Source of the DNA: Allium sativum | Lineage: Eukaryota; Streptophyta; Magnoliopsida; Asparagales; Amaryllidaceae | Length of the DNA: 64,000 nt | Direction of reading: 5' to 3' | Assembly (NCBI GenBank): GCA_030737875.1 | Contig: CM060915.1 | Coordinates: 357,489,863 to 357,553,862 of the forward strand | Shown: positions 21,420 through 34,224 of the stretch, one piece after another | How the letters are laid out: every line of letters starts with the position of its first letter | Position numbering within the stretch: the stretch's first letter is position 1 | Notes under the pieces: generated by a model | Database searches by the model: none | What the model was told of the DNA's origin: nothing | Seen by the model: the letters and a program-made list of their open reading frames with translations, nothing else | Program-made: the position numbers and the translations under genes

Positions 21420-22399
21420 ACACCCCCAAACCTCACTTTTTCTCCACACAATTTCATTCTGCCTATACTCTGCCTCTATTCTAATTAAAATAAAATAATG
21501 GCATCGCTACTCTGTTGAAATCTAAGCTTGAACTAGTGCATCTTCTTCCAATTTGAATAGAATTAAAAGAGAACAACTATTTTCTAATCTAATCGATAGT
21601 CTACGGCAAAGGAGAGCTATTCAGTGTTAGAATACAGATTCCATAATACAAGAATCATTCCCTTTTTGAGAGTACAGTTATTTTCAGGTATGAACTTTAA
21701 TTATGATCTTGACATGGCTATAAATCTGAATCTGAGGTTATGCATATTCTTATCTGCCAGATCTGTTTTTCTGTGACTATTCTCTTTTTATTTCTGTTCT
21801 ATAGCCAGGCTACTACGAGCCTGCACCAAATCTCATAAGAGATTAATGCACGAACGATAAATTTTGGAGTTAAATAATGAATAATGCATAATTGGACATG
21901 ACTGATCTGTGACTGATTTGAGAAAAGGACATGTGTTGTAAATTAGATCTAGATATGTGCATACTCTGTGATTTGGAAGAAGAGGAATCATTGAGTGATA
22001 ACATATGACTTGAAACTTAGGGACATAATGCATATAAAAATTAAGATCTGATTTTGAGAGGATATAATTTAAAGATCTAGATTTTTGAGTATATTTTATA
22101 TAACGATTCATGACTTGAAAAAGGAATATGAAACTTAGGCGTAAGGACCTATATTAAAATAGGATAACTATTAATTTGCCTAAATATGGATTTTTGGATA
22201 TTGGCATTAAAGGCTATAATTTGGCATAATTCATATCATGATCTGGGGCTTTTAAAGAGTGTTCTGTACTGTGCAAAGTTTAACGAAAATTTGGGGGCAT
22301 ATATTGTATTATGAATTATGACCATGATTTGAGCACGTAAGTTTAGGCTTAATTTATGATTAGGCAAGATATGTAAATAGAATTTTTAAGAAATGTTAA

Positions 22400-22505
22400 A
22401 TCTGCTAATCTGTTGAATTGCCTGTTCTGCTAATCTGCTAAATTTCCTAATCTGCTAGATCTGTTATCTGCTAAATCTGTTGAATTGCTTAATCTGTTGA
22501 AAGCT
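22400..22505. repeat. TCTGCTAA/TCTGTTGAA short-repeat array
   Basis: About ten degenerate copies of ATCTGCTAA-like words; the 3' LTR copy (28100-28230) has gained extra units. Confidence 0.8.
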
Positions 22506-22659
22506 GAATAATTGTAACCTGGAGGCTCGATCTAAAATTGAGCAAAATATGTTAATAGAACTTTGGATAATCTGCCGTAACTTGTAAAGAAGTTAAATCT
22601 GCTAAATGGACATAATTAGTCTGATATTTTCTATAATGGAATAAAGTGGCCATGACACG

Positions 22660-22862
22660 AGGTTAGACTCCGTTTACGGTAGAAGCCTGCCCGGAACCAA
22701 TCAGCTTAACCAGCGACCGCAAACTGTCAGTCTAATGTGAGAGGTCGTAGGCATAACTAAAATATGCTTAGACATGAGGTTAGGTCTGGCTTGTGGCAGA
22801 AGTCTACCCGGAACCGCCCGACATATCCAGGGGCCATAAGCTACCGACCCAATGTGAGAGGT
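22660..22862 (+). promoter_or_regulatory. Tandem conserved stem-loop motif in C LTR
   Basis: Same pair as in A. Copy 1: GTTTACGGT 22672-22680 with ACCGCAAAC 22716-22724 (one A-C mismatch). Copy 2: GCTTGTGGC 22789-22797 with GCCATAAGC 22833-22841 (one G-U). Shared core CCCGGAACC and shared tail AATGTGAGAGGTC. 3' LTR copies lie at 28391-28595. Confidence 0.65.
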
Positions 22863-23589
22863 CTATGCATTAATACTTAATTAATGCAAATCGGAGATAA
22901 ATATGATGTCTAAAACGTATTGGATGGATAGGGTTAAACCAACTAGAATGATGAATTTAACAAACCCGTTTCGTGAATCTGTAGGCCCAATACAAAGTTA
23001 GACAATCTGTAAGTCTGTTAAAACTGTACATCTGATCTGTTAATCTGAAAACTTGTTAACTTGATTGTCTGGTCTGTGAACTAGTAAATCTGAACTCTGT
23101 ATGTATGAAACTTGTAAACAAGTTAATCGGAAATCTGCTAGTCTGGGGACACAAGGTTAGGAGGGGAAATACTTGTGTCATCTGTTGTTTGGGACCCATA
23201 TTAGTCAGTAACCCTTTCTGGTATCAAAAACTTTGACCCCACGCTATGTAGGGGTCCGGGCATGCTTACTGAACTAATTATAAGCGGTTCATTCTAATAA
23301 TGGCAAGGGATGTTGATGGTGCGTTCCAACCGGGTCAAGTGCGTGCATGGATCTGGTCTGCTCTGAGGATGTAAGACACCGTGACATCTGTAAATAGGTC
23401 TGTGCCAATAGGTTGCCACTTTTGGGAGTGATACACCCTACTGTGGGGTCAACACAGGGTATTTATGTATTAGGGAGCCGATCGCTTGGGGTAGGACTTA
23501 GGGTACACTTAGTTCTGTCTGTTTCTGTTGGTACCATCTGTTTCTGTTGGGTGGTAACACCTGTCTATTTCTGTGTGGTACCGTCTGTT

Positions 23590-23850
23590 AGGGTGGTAAA
23601 GGCCCATTACTAGTTTACACCTAATTCTAACATTCTGTTTTCGTAGGGATTATTCTGTTTCCGTCTCTGATTCCGTTTCTGTACCTTCTGTCTGTTGGGA
23701 TGGTAAAGGCCCATTAGTTGGGTGGTAAAGGCTCATTATTAGTATTCTGTTTCCATACCTTCTGTCTGTTATGGTGGTAAAGGCCCATTATTAGTATTCT
23801 GCTTCTGTACCTTCTGTCTGTTGGGGTGGTGAAGGCCCATTACTAGCATT
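23590..23850. repeat. GGTGGTAAAGGCCCATTA repeat array
   Basis: Five units of GGTGGTAAAGGCCCATTA-type separated by ATTCTGTTTCTGTACC-like spacers; fewer units in the 3' LTR (29300-29500), so copy number changed after insertion. Confidence 0.8.
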
Positions 23851-24517
23851 CTGTTTCTGTATAGATTATTCTGTTTCTATTCTGTTTCAGTTTAGACATT
23901 AGGGTAACACCTAACCCTGTTATACTAGTATTAGTGCAGAGAAGTAAGATGTAAGTCAGGAATATAACTTGGTTTACATTATTCTATTTCTTCTGTTACT
24001 TAAACTATATCTGTTATTCTTGTTGATGTAATCTCTCATCCATCTTTATTTACATGTCATGATAATATTATCTGTTTATATGTTGGAAGTCAATGGACTC
24101 GCCAGACTTTATGTCTGACCTCGTTTGTTTTCGCCCCTTTTCTTTTCGTTTCCCCCACCCCAAGGTGCTCAGGGTGGAAACATAGGAGATTGATTCTGAT
24201 TCTCTCTGCTTGAACTGCTTGGAGTATTGCTTGGCTTTGACTCTATCTTTTCATGGCAGTTTATGTTGGGGGTTATGGCTTTGAAACTTTACATTCTGAA
24301 GGATTTTGTATAAGACTGATAATTGTGTACATGAGTTTTGGTATTGTGATTTAGAAAGATGTAACCAAACTTATTTCTGCTTCTGTTGTAATAAAGCTAT
24401 AAATTTTCAAGTACTACTTATCTGTCTTGTAATATTTTGTTCTGTCTACTAAAATGCTCCATCAAAGTTAATACTTTCCCTTTGTGAGTGACCTTAACGG
24501 AGGTGGGGTGTTACACT

Positions 24518-24529
24518 TGGTATCAGAGC
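24518..24529 (+). other. Element C primer-binding site (tRNA-iMet)
   Basis: TGGTATCAGAGC, two bases after the LTR end; perfect complement of the initiator tRNA-Met 3' end. Confidence 0.95.
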
Positions 24530-24692
24530 TGAAGGTTACCAGATTTGATAAAAAGTTTTTGAAAACTATTTTCAAAAAGGTTTTAAAAAGGAAGTTTTTT
24601 CAAAAGTAAAGTTTATTTTTAAAAACATAATCCCCAAAAGCCATATATCTACCCTTTCTCCGTTTTGAATCCCTTTTCTTTTTCGTTTAAGT

Positions 24693-25640
24693 ATGTCTGG
24701 GGATCTTAACCTTCAAGAGGGCGTACCGGTACCTAGTTGGTTTAGAAGGTATCTAGAAGCTAGGGCTAATGATGCGGGCCCAGCAAACGTCCCGCCTCCC
24801 CCAGCTGCAGCGGTTCCTCCTCCTCCGCGCGTGAATACTTTCCTGAAGATATGTAGAGTCTTTCGAGCCATGGGTGGGAAGAACTTTAATGGAACTAAAT
24901 CATTCGTGGAGGCAACGAAATGGCTCAAAGAAATTGAGGATTTTTTCGTTATCTTCGAGGTGAACGATAGGCGGAAGATACAGTTGGCGGTATGGTTGCT
25001 TATTGACGAAGCTTCTTTTTGGTGGGAGGTCACAAATGGAGAGCGTCTGGTAGAGACATGGATGGATTTCAGGCATAGGTTCGAGATGAAATTTCTCACA
25101 TGAGCGGAAGAGAGTCTATACGTAGAGTGGTTCTTGGCGTTGAAGCAGGGGGATTTATCAGTGAGAGAGTACGTCAACAAGTTTAATCAGTTGGCGAGAT
25201 TCGGCTTAGATTTGGTAAATACACTGCATAAAAAGGTACTGAGATTTGCTAAGGATTTGAATGAGCAGCTACGTGGATTGGCGATGTCCCACATTCCTAT
25301 GGGGGCAACCTTCGAGAAATTAGTAGACATGGCGTTAATACATGAAGAGGAAGACGAAAGTAAAAAGAAAGAGGAAAAGCTCGAAGGACCACAGAACAAG
25401 AAGGCGGGCCCCAGAAGGAAACACAAAATAAGGATGAAAAGTTTGAAGATAAGAAGGAGAAAAGTGCTTTACTTGTGGAAGCTCGACTCATATGAACAAG
25501 GATGCAGAAAGAGGAAGGGCACTTGCTTCAACTGTGGTGAGATGGGACACTTCACTAGGGACTGCCCGAAGAAACGAGGGCAAGGGCAGAGGACAGGTCC
25601 TACTTCTGGAGGGCAGGCGAATACCCTCGAGGCTGGTGGA
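24693..25640 (+). pseudogene. Broken gag of element C
   Basis: Close relative of A Gag: start MSGDLNLQEGVPVPSW, proline-rich stretch, then FWWEVTNGERLVETW. An in-frame TGA at 25101-25103 (codon 137) interrupts it; the frame then continues through [17 protein letters not shown]. The first zinc knuckle (CFTCGSSTHMNKD, about 25463-25500) is out of frame and lacks its last Cys. The second (CFNCGEMGHFTRDC, about 25522-25563) is intact. Protein from this copy would be truncated, so mobility would need Gag and Pol from another element. Confidence 0.9.
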
Positions 25641-26189
25641 TAGGATAGAACTAGGAAAAAATTTCTGTAGATGGTTTAATTTCCTTATCTGATTGTTGAG
25701 TTAAAACTCTTTCTGATTCTGGCATTTTGATTCTGTAATTGATACTCTGCACTTTAATACTAGTCTTGTTACTGATCCCGCTGTAGAATTAAACCCATAT
25801 GGGTTATGACTCATCTGTTTGTGATAAGTTAGGGTTTGAGGGTATCTGTGTTGGGCATTAAGTTGAATATGAAGCATACATTCTGGTTTTTTTTTATCAT
25901 GCTTGGTTTCCTAAGAATCATTTGATAATCTGATATGTACCAGTAATCTGTAAGTATCTGAATATTTCTGAAAAGGATAGGAGTTTTTACTCGAAGCGTG
26001 AAGTAGATTTCCAGTTTTGACATTGTTTGATGGGAGTAATTCTCTGAGTGTCAATCTAATGTTGATTTCGGTCTTCGGGGTTGATACTTAGGGAATTATT
26101 TTCTTAACCGATATCTAATAGGAACATAGCTCTTGTTTTAATCGTACTTGCTTCTATCACTCAGCTGTATCATATCGATCGAGTCTTCG
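25641..26189 (+). pseudogene. Protease remnant and decayed spacer of element C
   Basis: Nucleotide-level remnants of the A protease are visible: GATTCTGGC (Asp-Ser-Gly), then CTGCACTTTAATACTAGTC and GATCCCGCTGT, which align to 9070-9150 of A. No frame is open. After about 25900 similarity fades, and all RT, RNase H and integrase is missing before the 3' UTR. Confidence 0.75.
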
Positions 26190-26706
26190 ACCTTTAGGTA
26201 GAAACTAATGGGTGTATACATGTGTTTGAGACATGTTATGTTTGGTGGTTGCAAGTGGATGCAAGTGGTTGCTAGTGGTTGTTCGTGGATGCATATATAC
26301 ACACTAGGCACTAGATCGGCTCAAAAACACTCTCATACTGCATATGAATGTTTGCACATTTTTCAATTTTTATGGATGCAAAATGATTGACTCATCACAT
26401 GGATGTTGCATTTGAATGAATGGTTATGCACACATATAGAAATGATGTGTATCAAATAGGATTCCTTGCATACATAATTGGACTCATGGCACCAACATGG
26501 TTCGCATTGAGGAGGACAACTGAATCAGTAGACCGCCTGATCTTTGCATTAGATAAGAGACATATATACACACTTTTGCATATGTTCATATAACATTAAA
26601 AGTTTTCTAAGTACAATGGATGCTTGTGGATGATGGTTGAGTAGATGGATGATTGGATGGTAGGACACATTCTTCTTAACTTGAAGATTTCAGGGACGAA
26701 GGAGAA
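26190..26706 (+). other. Element C 3' UTR and polypurine tract
   Basis: Matches the A 3' UTR (TTAGGTAGAAAC, GTTGCAAGTGGATGCAAG). It ends CAGGGACGAAGGAGAA directly before the LTR start TGTAACA; GGAGAA is the shortened polypurine tract. Confidence 0.8.
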
Positions 26707-29700
26707 TGTAACACACCGTATTTTTTGTGAACGTATAAGTAACAAATTAAAGTATACTTAATTTTAGGAGAAGAATTAAGGGAAATGGATTGCGCCATTG
26801 CGTTCGTCTCGAAATTCTGCTTGAGACAGAGTCCGAGTTTGCGTAAAACAGATACCGTATGAAGAAGATATGGACAAACAAAGTTAGGCAGAAAAACCGG
26901 AAACAAGCCAGAATACACTGGCGCACTTGTGAAGTGCGCCAGCACAAAAATACACTGGCACACCTACCAAGTGCGCCCATACCAATCCAGCACAAAATTC
27001 TGGAGTGTTCTGTGATGACGTGTCTTCTTCTGAGTAGCTGGATGACCTGTCTTCGAGCTGGGTGGTTCTGATGAATTGTGGACTGATCTGAAGGCTCTAA
27101 ATCATCCTATTCTCCTATATAAACACCCCTCAAACCTCACTTTCTCTCCACACAATTTCATTCTGCTTATACTCTGCCTTTATTCTAATTAAAATAAAAT
27201 AATGGCATCGCTACACTGCTGAAATCTAAGCTAGAACTAGTGCATCTTCTTCCAATATGAATAGAATTAAAAGAGAACAACTGTTTTCTAATCGAATCGA
27301 TAGTCCACGCCAAAGGAGATCTATTCAGTGTCAGAATACAGATTCCCGAATACAAGAATCATTCCCTTTTTGTGAGTACAGTTATTTTCAGATATGAACT
27401 TTAATTATGATCTTGACATGGCTATAAATCTAAATTTGAGGTTATGCATATTCTTATCTGTCAGATCTGTTTTTCTATGACTATTCTTTTTTTTTTCTGA
27501 TCTATAGCCAGGCTACTATGAGCCTGCGCCAAATCTCATAAGAGATTAACGCACGAACGCTAAATTTTGGAGTAAATAATGAAAATGCATAATTGGACAT
27601 GACTGATCTATGACTGATTTGAGAAAATGACATATGTTCTAAATTAGATCTAGATCTGTGCATACTCTGTGATTTGGAAGAAGAGGAATCATTAAGTGAT
27701 AACATATGACTTGAAACTTGGGGACATAATGCATATAAAAAATAAGATCTGATTTTGAGAGGATATAATTTAAAGATCTTGATTTTTGGGTATATTTTAT
27801 ATAACGATTCATGACTTGAAAAAGGAATATGAAACTTAGGCGTAAGGACCTATATTAAAATAGGATAACTATTAATGTGAATGTGCCTAAATATGGATTT
27901 TTGGATATTGGCATTAAAGGCTATAATTTGGCATAATTCATATCATGATTTGGGGCTTTTAGAGAGTGTTCTGTACTGTGCAAAGTTTAACGAAAATTTG
28001 GGGGCATATATTGTATTATGAATTATGACCATGATTTGAGCATGTAAGTTTATGCTTAGTTTATGATTAGACAAGATATGTAAATAGAATTTTTAAGAAA
28101 TGTTAAATCTGCTAATCTGCTGAATTGCCTAATCTGCTAAATCTGTTGAATTGCCTGTTCTGCTAATCTGCTAAATTTCCTAATCTGCTAGATCTATTAT
28201 CTGCTAAATCTGTTGAATTGCTTAATCTGTTGAAAGCTGAATAATTGTAACTTGGAGGCTCGATCTAAAATTGAGCAAAACATGTTAATAGAACTTTGGA
28301 TAATCTGCCGTAACTTGTAAAGAAGTTAAATCTGCTAAATGGACATAATTAGTCTGATGTTTTCTGTATTGGAATAAAGTGGCTATGACACGAGGTTAGA
28401 CTCCGTTTACGGTAGAAGCCTGCCTGGAACCAACCGGCTTAACCTGCGACCGCAAACTATCAGTCTAATGTGAGAGGTCGTAGGCATAACTAAAATATGC
28501 TTAGATACGAGGTTAGATCTGACTTGCGGAAGAAGTCTGCCTGGAACCGCCCGGCATATCCAGCGGCCACAAGCTACTGACCTAATGTGAGAGGTCTGTG
28601 CATTAATATTTAATTAATGAAAATCTGAGCTAAATATGATGTCTAAAACGTGTTGGGTGGATAGGGTTAAACCAACTGGACTGATGAATTTAACAAACCT
28701 ATTTAGTGAATATGTAGGCCCAATTAGACAATCTGTAAGTCTGTTAAAACTGTACATCTGATCCGTTAGTCTGAAAACTTGTTAACTTGATTGTCTGATC
28801 TGTGAACTAGTAAATCTGAACTCTGTATGTCTGAAACTTGTAAACAAGTTAATCTGAAATCTGTTAGTCTGGGGACACAAGGTTAGGAGGGGAAATACTT
28901 GTGTCATCTGTTGTTTGGGACCCATATTAGTCAGTAAACCTTTCTGGTATCAAAAACATTGACCCCACGCTATGTAGGGGTCCGGGCACGTTTATTGAAC
29001 TAATCATAAGCGGTTCATTCTGATAATGGCGAGGGTGTTGATGGTGCGTTCCAACCGGGTCATGTGCATGCATGGATCTGCTCTGAGGATGTAAGACACG
29101 GTGACATATGTAAATAGGTCTGTGCCAATAGGTAGCCACTTTAGGGAGTGATACACCCTACCGTGGGGCCGACACAGGGTATTTATGTATTAGGGAGCCG
29201 ATCGCTTGGGGTAGGACTTAGGGTACACTTAGTTCTGTTTGTTTCTGTTGGTACCGTCTGTTTCTGTTGGGTGATAACACCTGTCTGTTTCTGTGTGGTA
29301 TTGTCTATTGGGGGTGGTAAAGGCCTATTACTAGTGTACACCTAATTCTAACATTCTGTTTCTGTAGGCATTATTCTGTTTCCATCTCTGATTCTGTTTC
29401 CGTACCTTCTGTCTGTTGGGGTGGTAAAGGCCCATTATTAGTATTCTGCTTCTGTACCTTCTGTCTTCTGGGGTGGTGAAGGCCCATTACTAGCATTCTG
29501 TTTCTGTACAGATTATTTTGTTTCGATTCTGTTTCAGTTTAGACATTAGGGTAACACCTAACCCTGTTATACTAGTATTAGTGCAGAGAAGTAATATGTA
29601 AGTAAGGAACATAACTTGGTTTACATCATTCTGTTTCTTCTGTTAACTTAAAGTATATCTGTTATTCCTGTTGATGTAATCTCTCATCCAGCTTTATTTA

Positions 29701-30157
29701 CATGTCATGATAATATTATCTGTTTATATGCTGGAAGTCACTGGACTTGCCAGACTTTATGTCTGAGCTCGTTTGTTTTTGCCCCTTTTCTTTCCATTCC
29801 CCCCAGGTGCTCAGGGTGGAAACATAGGAGCTTGATTCTGATTCTCTCTGCTTGAAGTGCTTGGAGTATTGCCTGGCTTTGACTCTATCTTTTCATGGCA
29901 GTTTATGTTGGGGATTATGGCTTTGAAACTTTACATTTTAAAGGATTTTGTATAAGACTAATAATTGTGTACTTGAGTTTTGGTATTGTAATTTAGAAAG
30001 ATGTAACCAAACTTATTTTTGCTTCTGTTGTAATAAAGCTATAATTTTTCAAGTACTACTTATCTGTCTTGTAATATTCTGTTCTGTCTACTAAAACACT
30101 CCATCAAAGTTAAGGCATTCCCTTTGTGAGTGACCTTAACGGAGGTGGGGTGTTACA
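26707..30157 (+). repeat. Element C 3' LTR
   Basis: 3451 bp, TGTAACA to TGTTACA. Its inverted repeat is GC-perfect (ACTGGCGCACTT with AAGTGCGCCAG, about 26914-26942), unlike the decayed 5' copy. Confidence 0.93.
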
Positions 30158-30162
30158 GTATC
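30158..30162. repeat. Target-site duplication of C, right copy (GTATC)
   Basis: See the left copy at 20999-21003. The host RT frame resumes here with VSKEGISVDPGK. Confidence 0.85.
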
Positions 30163-30465
30163 TAAGGAAGGCATCTCAGTAGATCCTGGAAAGATCTCAG
30201 CCATCCAAGATTGGAAGCAGCCTGGCACGCCCACAAGTCAGAAGTTTCTTAGGGCTAGCTGGCTGTTATCGGAATTTCGTTAAGTATTTTTTGAAATTAT
30301 CTTTTCCATTGATGAAGCTAACTAAGAAGCATACAAAGTTCATTTGGACACCCGAATGTGAGGTAGCTTTCCAAGAGCTGAAACGAAGGCTGATCACTAC
30401 TCCTGTGTTGACCATTATTGATGACAATCAGGATCTGAAATTCTAGACAGACGCTTCTAGGGAAG

Positions 30466-30553
30466 GTTATTATTTTCATCTAAATAAACATGTCAGAGAT
30501 GACATTTTAATGCCAAATCTTATTTTAACATGCTATCCTTTTATCTATTTAAG
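30466..30553 (+). other. Intron-like 88-nt interruption in RNase H
   Basis: Begins GTTATTATTTTC and ends CTATTTAAG, AT-rich throughout, with TTTTAAC 26 nt before the end as a possible branch site. Removing it restores the frame at the TDASREG / IGAVLMQ junction exactly. Element A has no insert here. The rival reading is a small insertion, since AAGGT occurs on both sides (30463-30467 and 30551-30555). Confidence 0.5.
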
Positions 30554-32365
30554 GTATTGGTGCAGTGCTAATGCAAAGGGACAAAGTTGTCGCATATGCT
30601 AGCCACCAATTAAAACTGCATGAGAAGACTTACGCCACTCATGATCTTGAGCTAATGGCCATAGCATTTGCTCTAAAGATATGGAGGCACTATCTCTAGG
30701 GCGTGAAATTCGAGCTATATACTAATCACAAATCCTTAGAGTATCTGTTCACCCAAAGAGATTTGAACTTGAGGCAGCAACGTTGGGTGGAATTCCTTGC
30801 ACTCTATGACCTGGACATCTTATATACTCCAGGGAAAGCCAGTGTAGTGGCCGATGCTCTCAGCAGGAAGAATACGGCCAGCACCAATCTTATCCTTGCC
30901 AATCTCATTATTACCCCTACCTTGATCGATAAGATCTCCGCTCTCCAGAGAGGTGACAAATTTATTCAGATGATTAGTAAGCGAGTTCGAAGGGGCAAAG
31001 CGTCAAGCTTCCAAATTGACAGCAATGGAACCCTTAGACTGCAAGGGCGAATTTGTGTGCCAGATATCCCCGAGCTAAAAAGAGAAGTTATGGATGAATG
31101 TCACAAATCTAAGCTCAACATCCATCCAGGAGTAAGCAAGAAGTATCATGATCTTAAGCGTACCTTTTGGTGGAAGGCGATGAAGAGAGACAATTCTATA
31201 TATGTTGCTAGATGTCCTACCTGTCAGCAAGTCAAAAGCGATAAGCAAAAGCTTGCAGGTTTGTTGCAACTGCTAGGGGTTCCAAGTTGGAAGTGGGATG
31301 AAATTTCTATGGACTTTATTGATGGCTTACCCTGAACTAGGAAAGAAAATGACAGTATATGGGTGATTAAAGATCGCTTCACAAAGACTGCCCATTTCAT
31401 CCCTGTCAAACCCAATAGAACAACTCGAAGTTTGACACAGCTTTATTTCAGAGAGATTGTCAGACTACATGGAGTTCCCAGTAGCATTGCCAGTGGCCGC
31501 GATCCGATATTTGCTACCAAGTTATGGGAAGCTTTCCAAGAAGAGCTGGGACTAAGCTGAATATGAGCACTGCTTATCATCCTCAGATAGATAACAGACT
31601 GAGAGGGTGAACCGCATATTGGAAGACTTGTTGAGAGCATGCATTCTTGATTTTGGTGGGTCATGGGAAGATCATTTGCACTTGTTTGAATTCTCTTATA
31701 ATAACAGCTACCAAGAAAGCTTGTAGATGTCGCCATTTGAAGCATTATATGGTAGGCCATGCAGATTTCCCGCATGTTGGGTGGAACCCATCAATCGATT
31801 AGTACTGGGTCCCGACATGATTTGTGAAGCAGACGATAAATTTGATTTTATTAAGAAGCGATTACTGGCTGCTCAAAGCCGATAGAAGATCTATGCAGAC
31901 GCTCGAAGAAGGGATTTAGAATTCTCTGTTGGTGATCTTGTATACTTGAAGGTTTCCCCACTGAGAGGTGTAATTCGATTCGAGAAGACTGGAAAGTTGG
32001 CGCCGAGATTCGTTGGTCCATTTCCTATTCTCGAAAGGATTGGGACTCTCGCTTATAAGGTGCAGTTGCCTGACTAGTTGCCAGGGGTTCATGATGTATT
32101 CCATGTGTCCCAACTTCGGAAGCATGTTCATGATCTAGACTTAGTTGTGGAGGAAGCAGCACAACAAGATTTGGAGATTACCCTAGGCCTAGCAGTAAGG
32201 AGGGAACCAGTGAAAATTGTTGGCAAAGAGACCCGAGTGCTGAGGAACACGAGGATTCACTTAGTCAAGGTGCAGTGGAGCGGGGATCCTAGATACTGTA
32301 CATGGGAGGCTGAGGATAGCATCAAACAAGCTTATCCCAAGTGTAGGGTGGACATCTCTGAGTGA

Positions 32366-32468
32366 CTCTGGTGATGAGGTACATTTACAATACTTTGCAT
32401 TTTCCATTTTGTTTCCTACTTTACTATTGTTCCTTTTCGGGGACGAAAAGCGTTTAAGTGGAGGAGAT
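32366..32468 (+). other. Element B 3' UTR and polypurine tract
   Basis: Short UTR ending TTTCGGGGACGAAAAG, CGTTT, then AAGTGGAGGAGA (32456-32467) before the LTR start TGTAACAACCCGG. The GGGGACGAAA box is shared with A, C and H. Confidence 0.85.
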
Positions 32469-34224
32469 TGTAACAACCCGGAAAATCTGAACAAATTTAA
32501 AATTTTATTTTTGGCTAATTCAGTAAATTTTGAATAGTTAATTTAATTTATTTAAAATAATAGTGATTAAAAATTTATTTTAATCCAAGTTAGAGCGAAT
32601 ATAATTATTTTGATTTCAAAATGAACTGGAAATAGTATGGTAGTTTGAAAAGTCAATCCTGAACTTTAACTGAATGTACTAGATTCAAAATCTAACGGAT
32701 TTTAGTGAAACCAAAAATATCTAAATCTATTTGAAAGTATCTTTCCAACAAATCCGAAAAATCAAAATTTCATAGCGGGAATCAAAAGTTATGGCCAATT
32801 GAATATTCAGAATGGTCGCTATAGTATAATTTATAGCCCGTATAATTGTCCATTTTTCAAACGACCTCCGTTTTCGACGAAACTACTTTTGTTGGATCTA
32901 GAATGTCAAATTATTGCTAAGTTTAGCTTTCCAGAATTTTTGGAATTAATATGTGAGCGTGGCAAAAGAAAATGTGTTTTGTCAATTTCAGTCAAATTTG
33001 ATTGACTTGAAAATGGCCATTTTTCTAACGGTCTCCAAATTCGACGAAATTAATTTTGTTAGGACCGTATCGTCAAAACAAAGCCAGTAATATTTTTTCT
33101 GGAACATTTAGAGTCCGTATGTGGCCCCAGTGAATTTAAATGTATGATCAAATTAATTAAATAAAAGATTTAAATTCTAAATTAAATATCACAGGCCTCA
33201 AACAGTTGTTTGGGCTGGCGGGACCTAGCCTATTGGATCAGGAATGGAGGCTATTGGGTGGGGTCAACTCTAGTTGGACAGAAATTGGATTTGTTTAGGA
33301 CTTACGAGTTTATTTGCAAAATTTATAATTAAAATATTGTAAATATTCATTAATCCATTTTCAAAACCCTAATCACATATACCAGTGCCGTCACCTTCAT
33401 TCCATGGTCGTGATCACTCAAATCTTCCCCCATTAATTTCCATCAATCCATACATCAAAATCCTTCACTCCTCTTAGCTTTATCAAAGTCCTCTTCCCCC
33501 TCTATCCATCCGTACAGACGTTTGTGCCTATAGTGGAGTGTTTCGAGAGTTATAGGGCCCCAAAGTCTCGGCCTTGAGACCGCCGCCCAACCACCAAGGC
33601 TCGATCGAGCTACACAGTAGTGGGTCCCCCCTGTGCGCCTCCTCTGGCTCTCCGGCGTGGCGTAGCCTGATCGAGACGAAGCTGAACGGATTTTGAGGGA
33701 AATCGAACCCTAGGTTTGAACTTGAAGCTGAAACTGTCGGCCTTTGTCTGTTCAAGGTGGAAGAAAGGGGAATTCTGTGTAATTATTTAAATTTAATTTA
33801 TTTTAAATGTTATCAACATTAAACAAATCATAACTCTTTCATACTGACTCTGAACGAAACGATTTTGAAGCGTTGCGATCGTAAGACATAGATCTATGTT
33901 TCTAGACTGAAAAGAAGCGATTCTGAGCTGACTGAATTTTGGGTCCAATTTGCAAATCTAAACTATTCAGATTCAAAAGAACTAGGAGAAATCCCATTTT
34001 ATTTTTATTTTAAAATAATTAGAATAAATCGTAATTGTATTATAATTTATTCGTTGAATGTTTTGACATGTTATGTTACGTGATTTGATTTGTATGTGGT
34101 GTGTTAATATAGATCTGTTATTTAGATATTTTATTAATATAGATCTATATGTGATGTGTTAATTAGAGAAAATCATTATTGTTAATATTTTGTTGAATCA
34201 TATATATTAAACAAAAATGGAGCA

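Larger units (their letters stand above)
21004..24515 (+). repeat. Element C 5' LTR
   Basis: Bounded by TGTAACA and TGTTACA, 3512 bp. It contains an inverted repeat upstream of TATA (ACTGGCGCACTT 21208-21219 with AAGTGTGCCAGT 21223-21234 approximately, one G-T pair), a TCTGCTAA-rich array, the paired stem-loop motif and a CTGTTTCTG / GGTGGTAAAGGCCCATTA array. Confidence 0.93.
21004..30157 (+). mobile_element. Element C: non-autonomous gag-only gypsy element, 9.15 kb
   Basis: 5' LTR 21004-24515, interior 24516-26706, 3' LTR 26707-30157. Gag, UTRs and LTR motifs mark it as a relative of A, but RT, RNase H and integrase are absent. The first 440 bp of the two LTRs differ at about 35 sites by eye (about 8%), many of them C/T or G/A, as expected of methylated cytosines. 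It is inserted in the RT of B, so it is younger than B. Confidence 0.93.
30158..32365 (+). pseudogene. Broken RT end, RNase H, integrase and chromodomain-like tail of element B
   Basis: Continuation of the B pol. RT C-terminus (VSKEGISVDPGK) is followed by a frameshift near 30240. RNase H has TDASREG, then an 88-nt intron-like interruption, then a long match with DALSRKN; stops are at 30444-30446 and 30697-30699. Integrase keeps its zinc-binding residues (HKSKLNIHPG, CPTCQQVK) and first Asp (SMDFIDGLP), has a stop at 31333-31335, and has SGRD in place of SDRD (codon 31494-31496), losing the second catalytic Asp. More stops and a frameshift near 31556 follow. The tail (VKVQWSGDPRYCTWEAE) is chromodomain-like. 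Dead copy. Confidence 0.92.
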
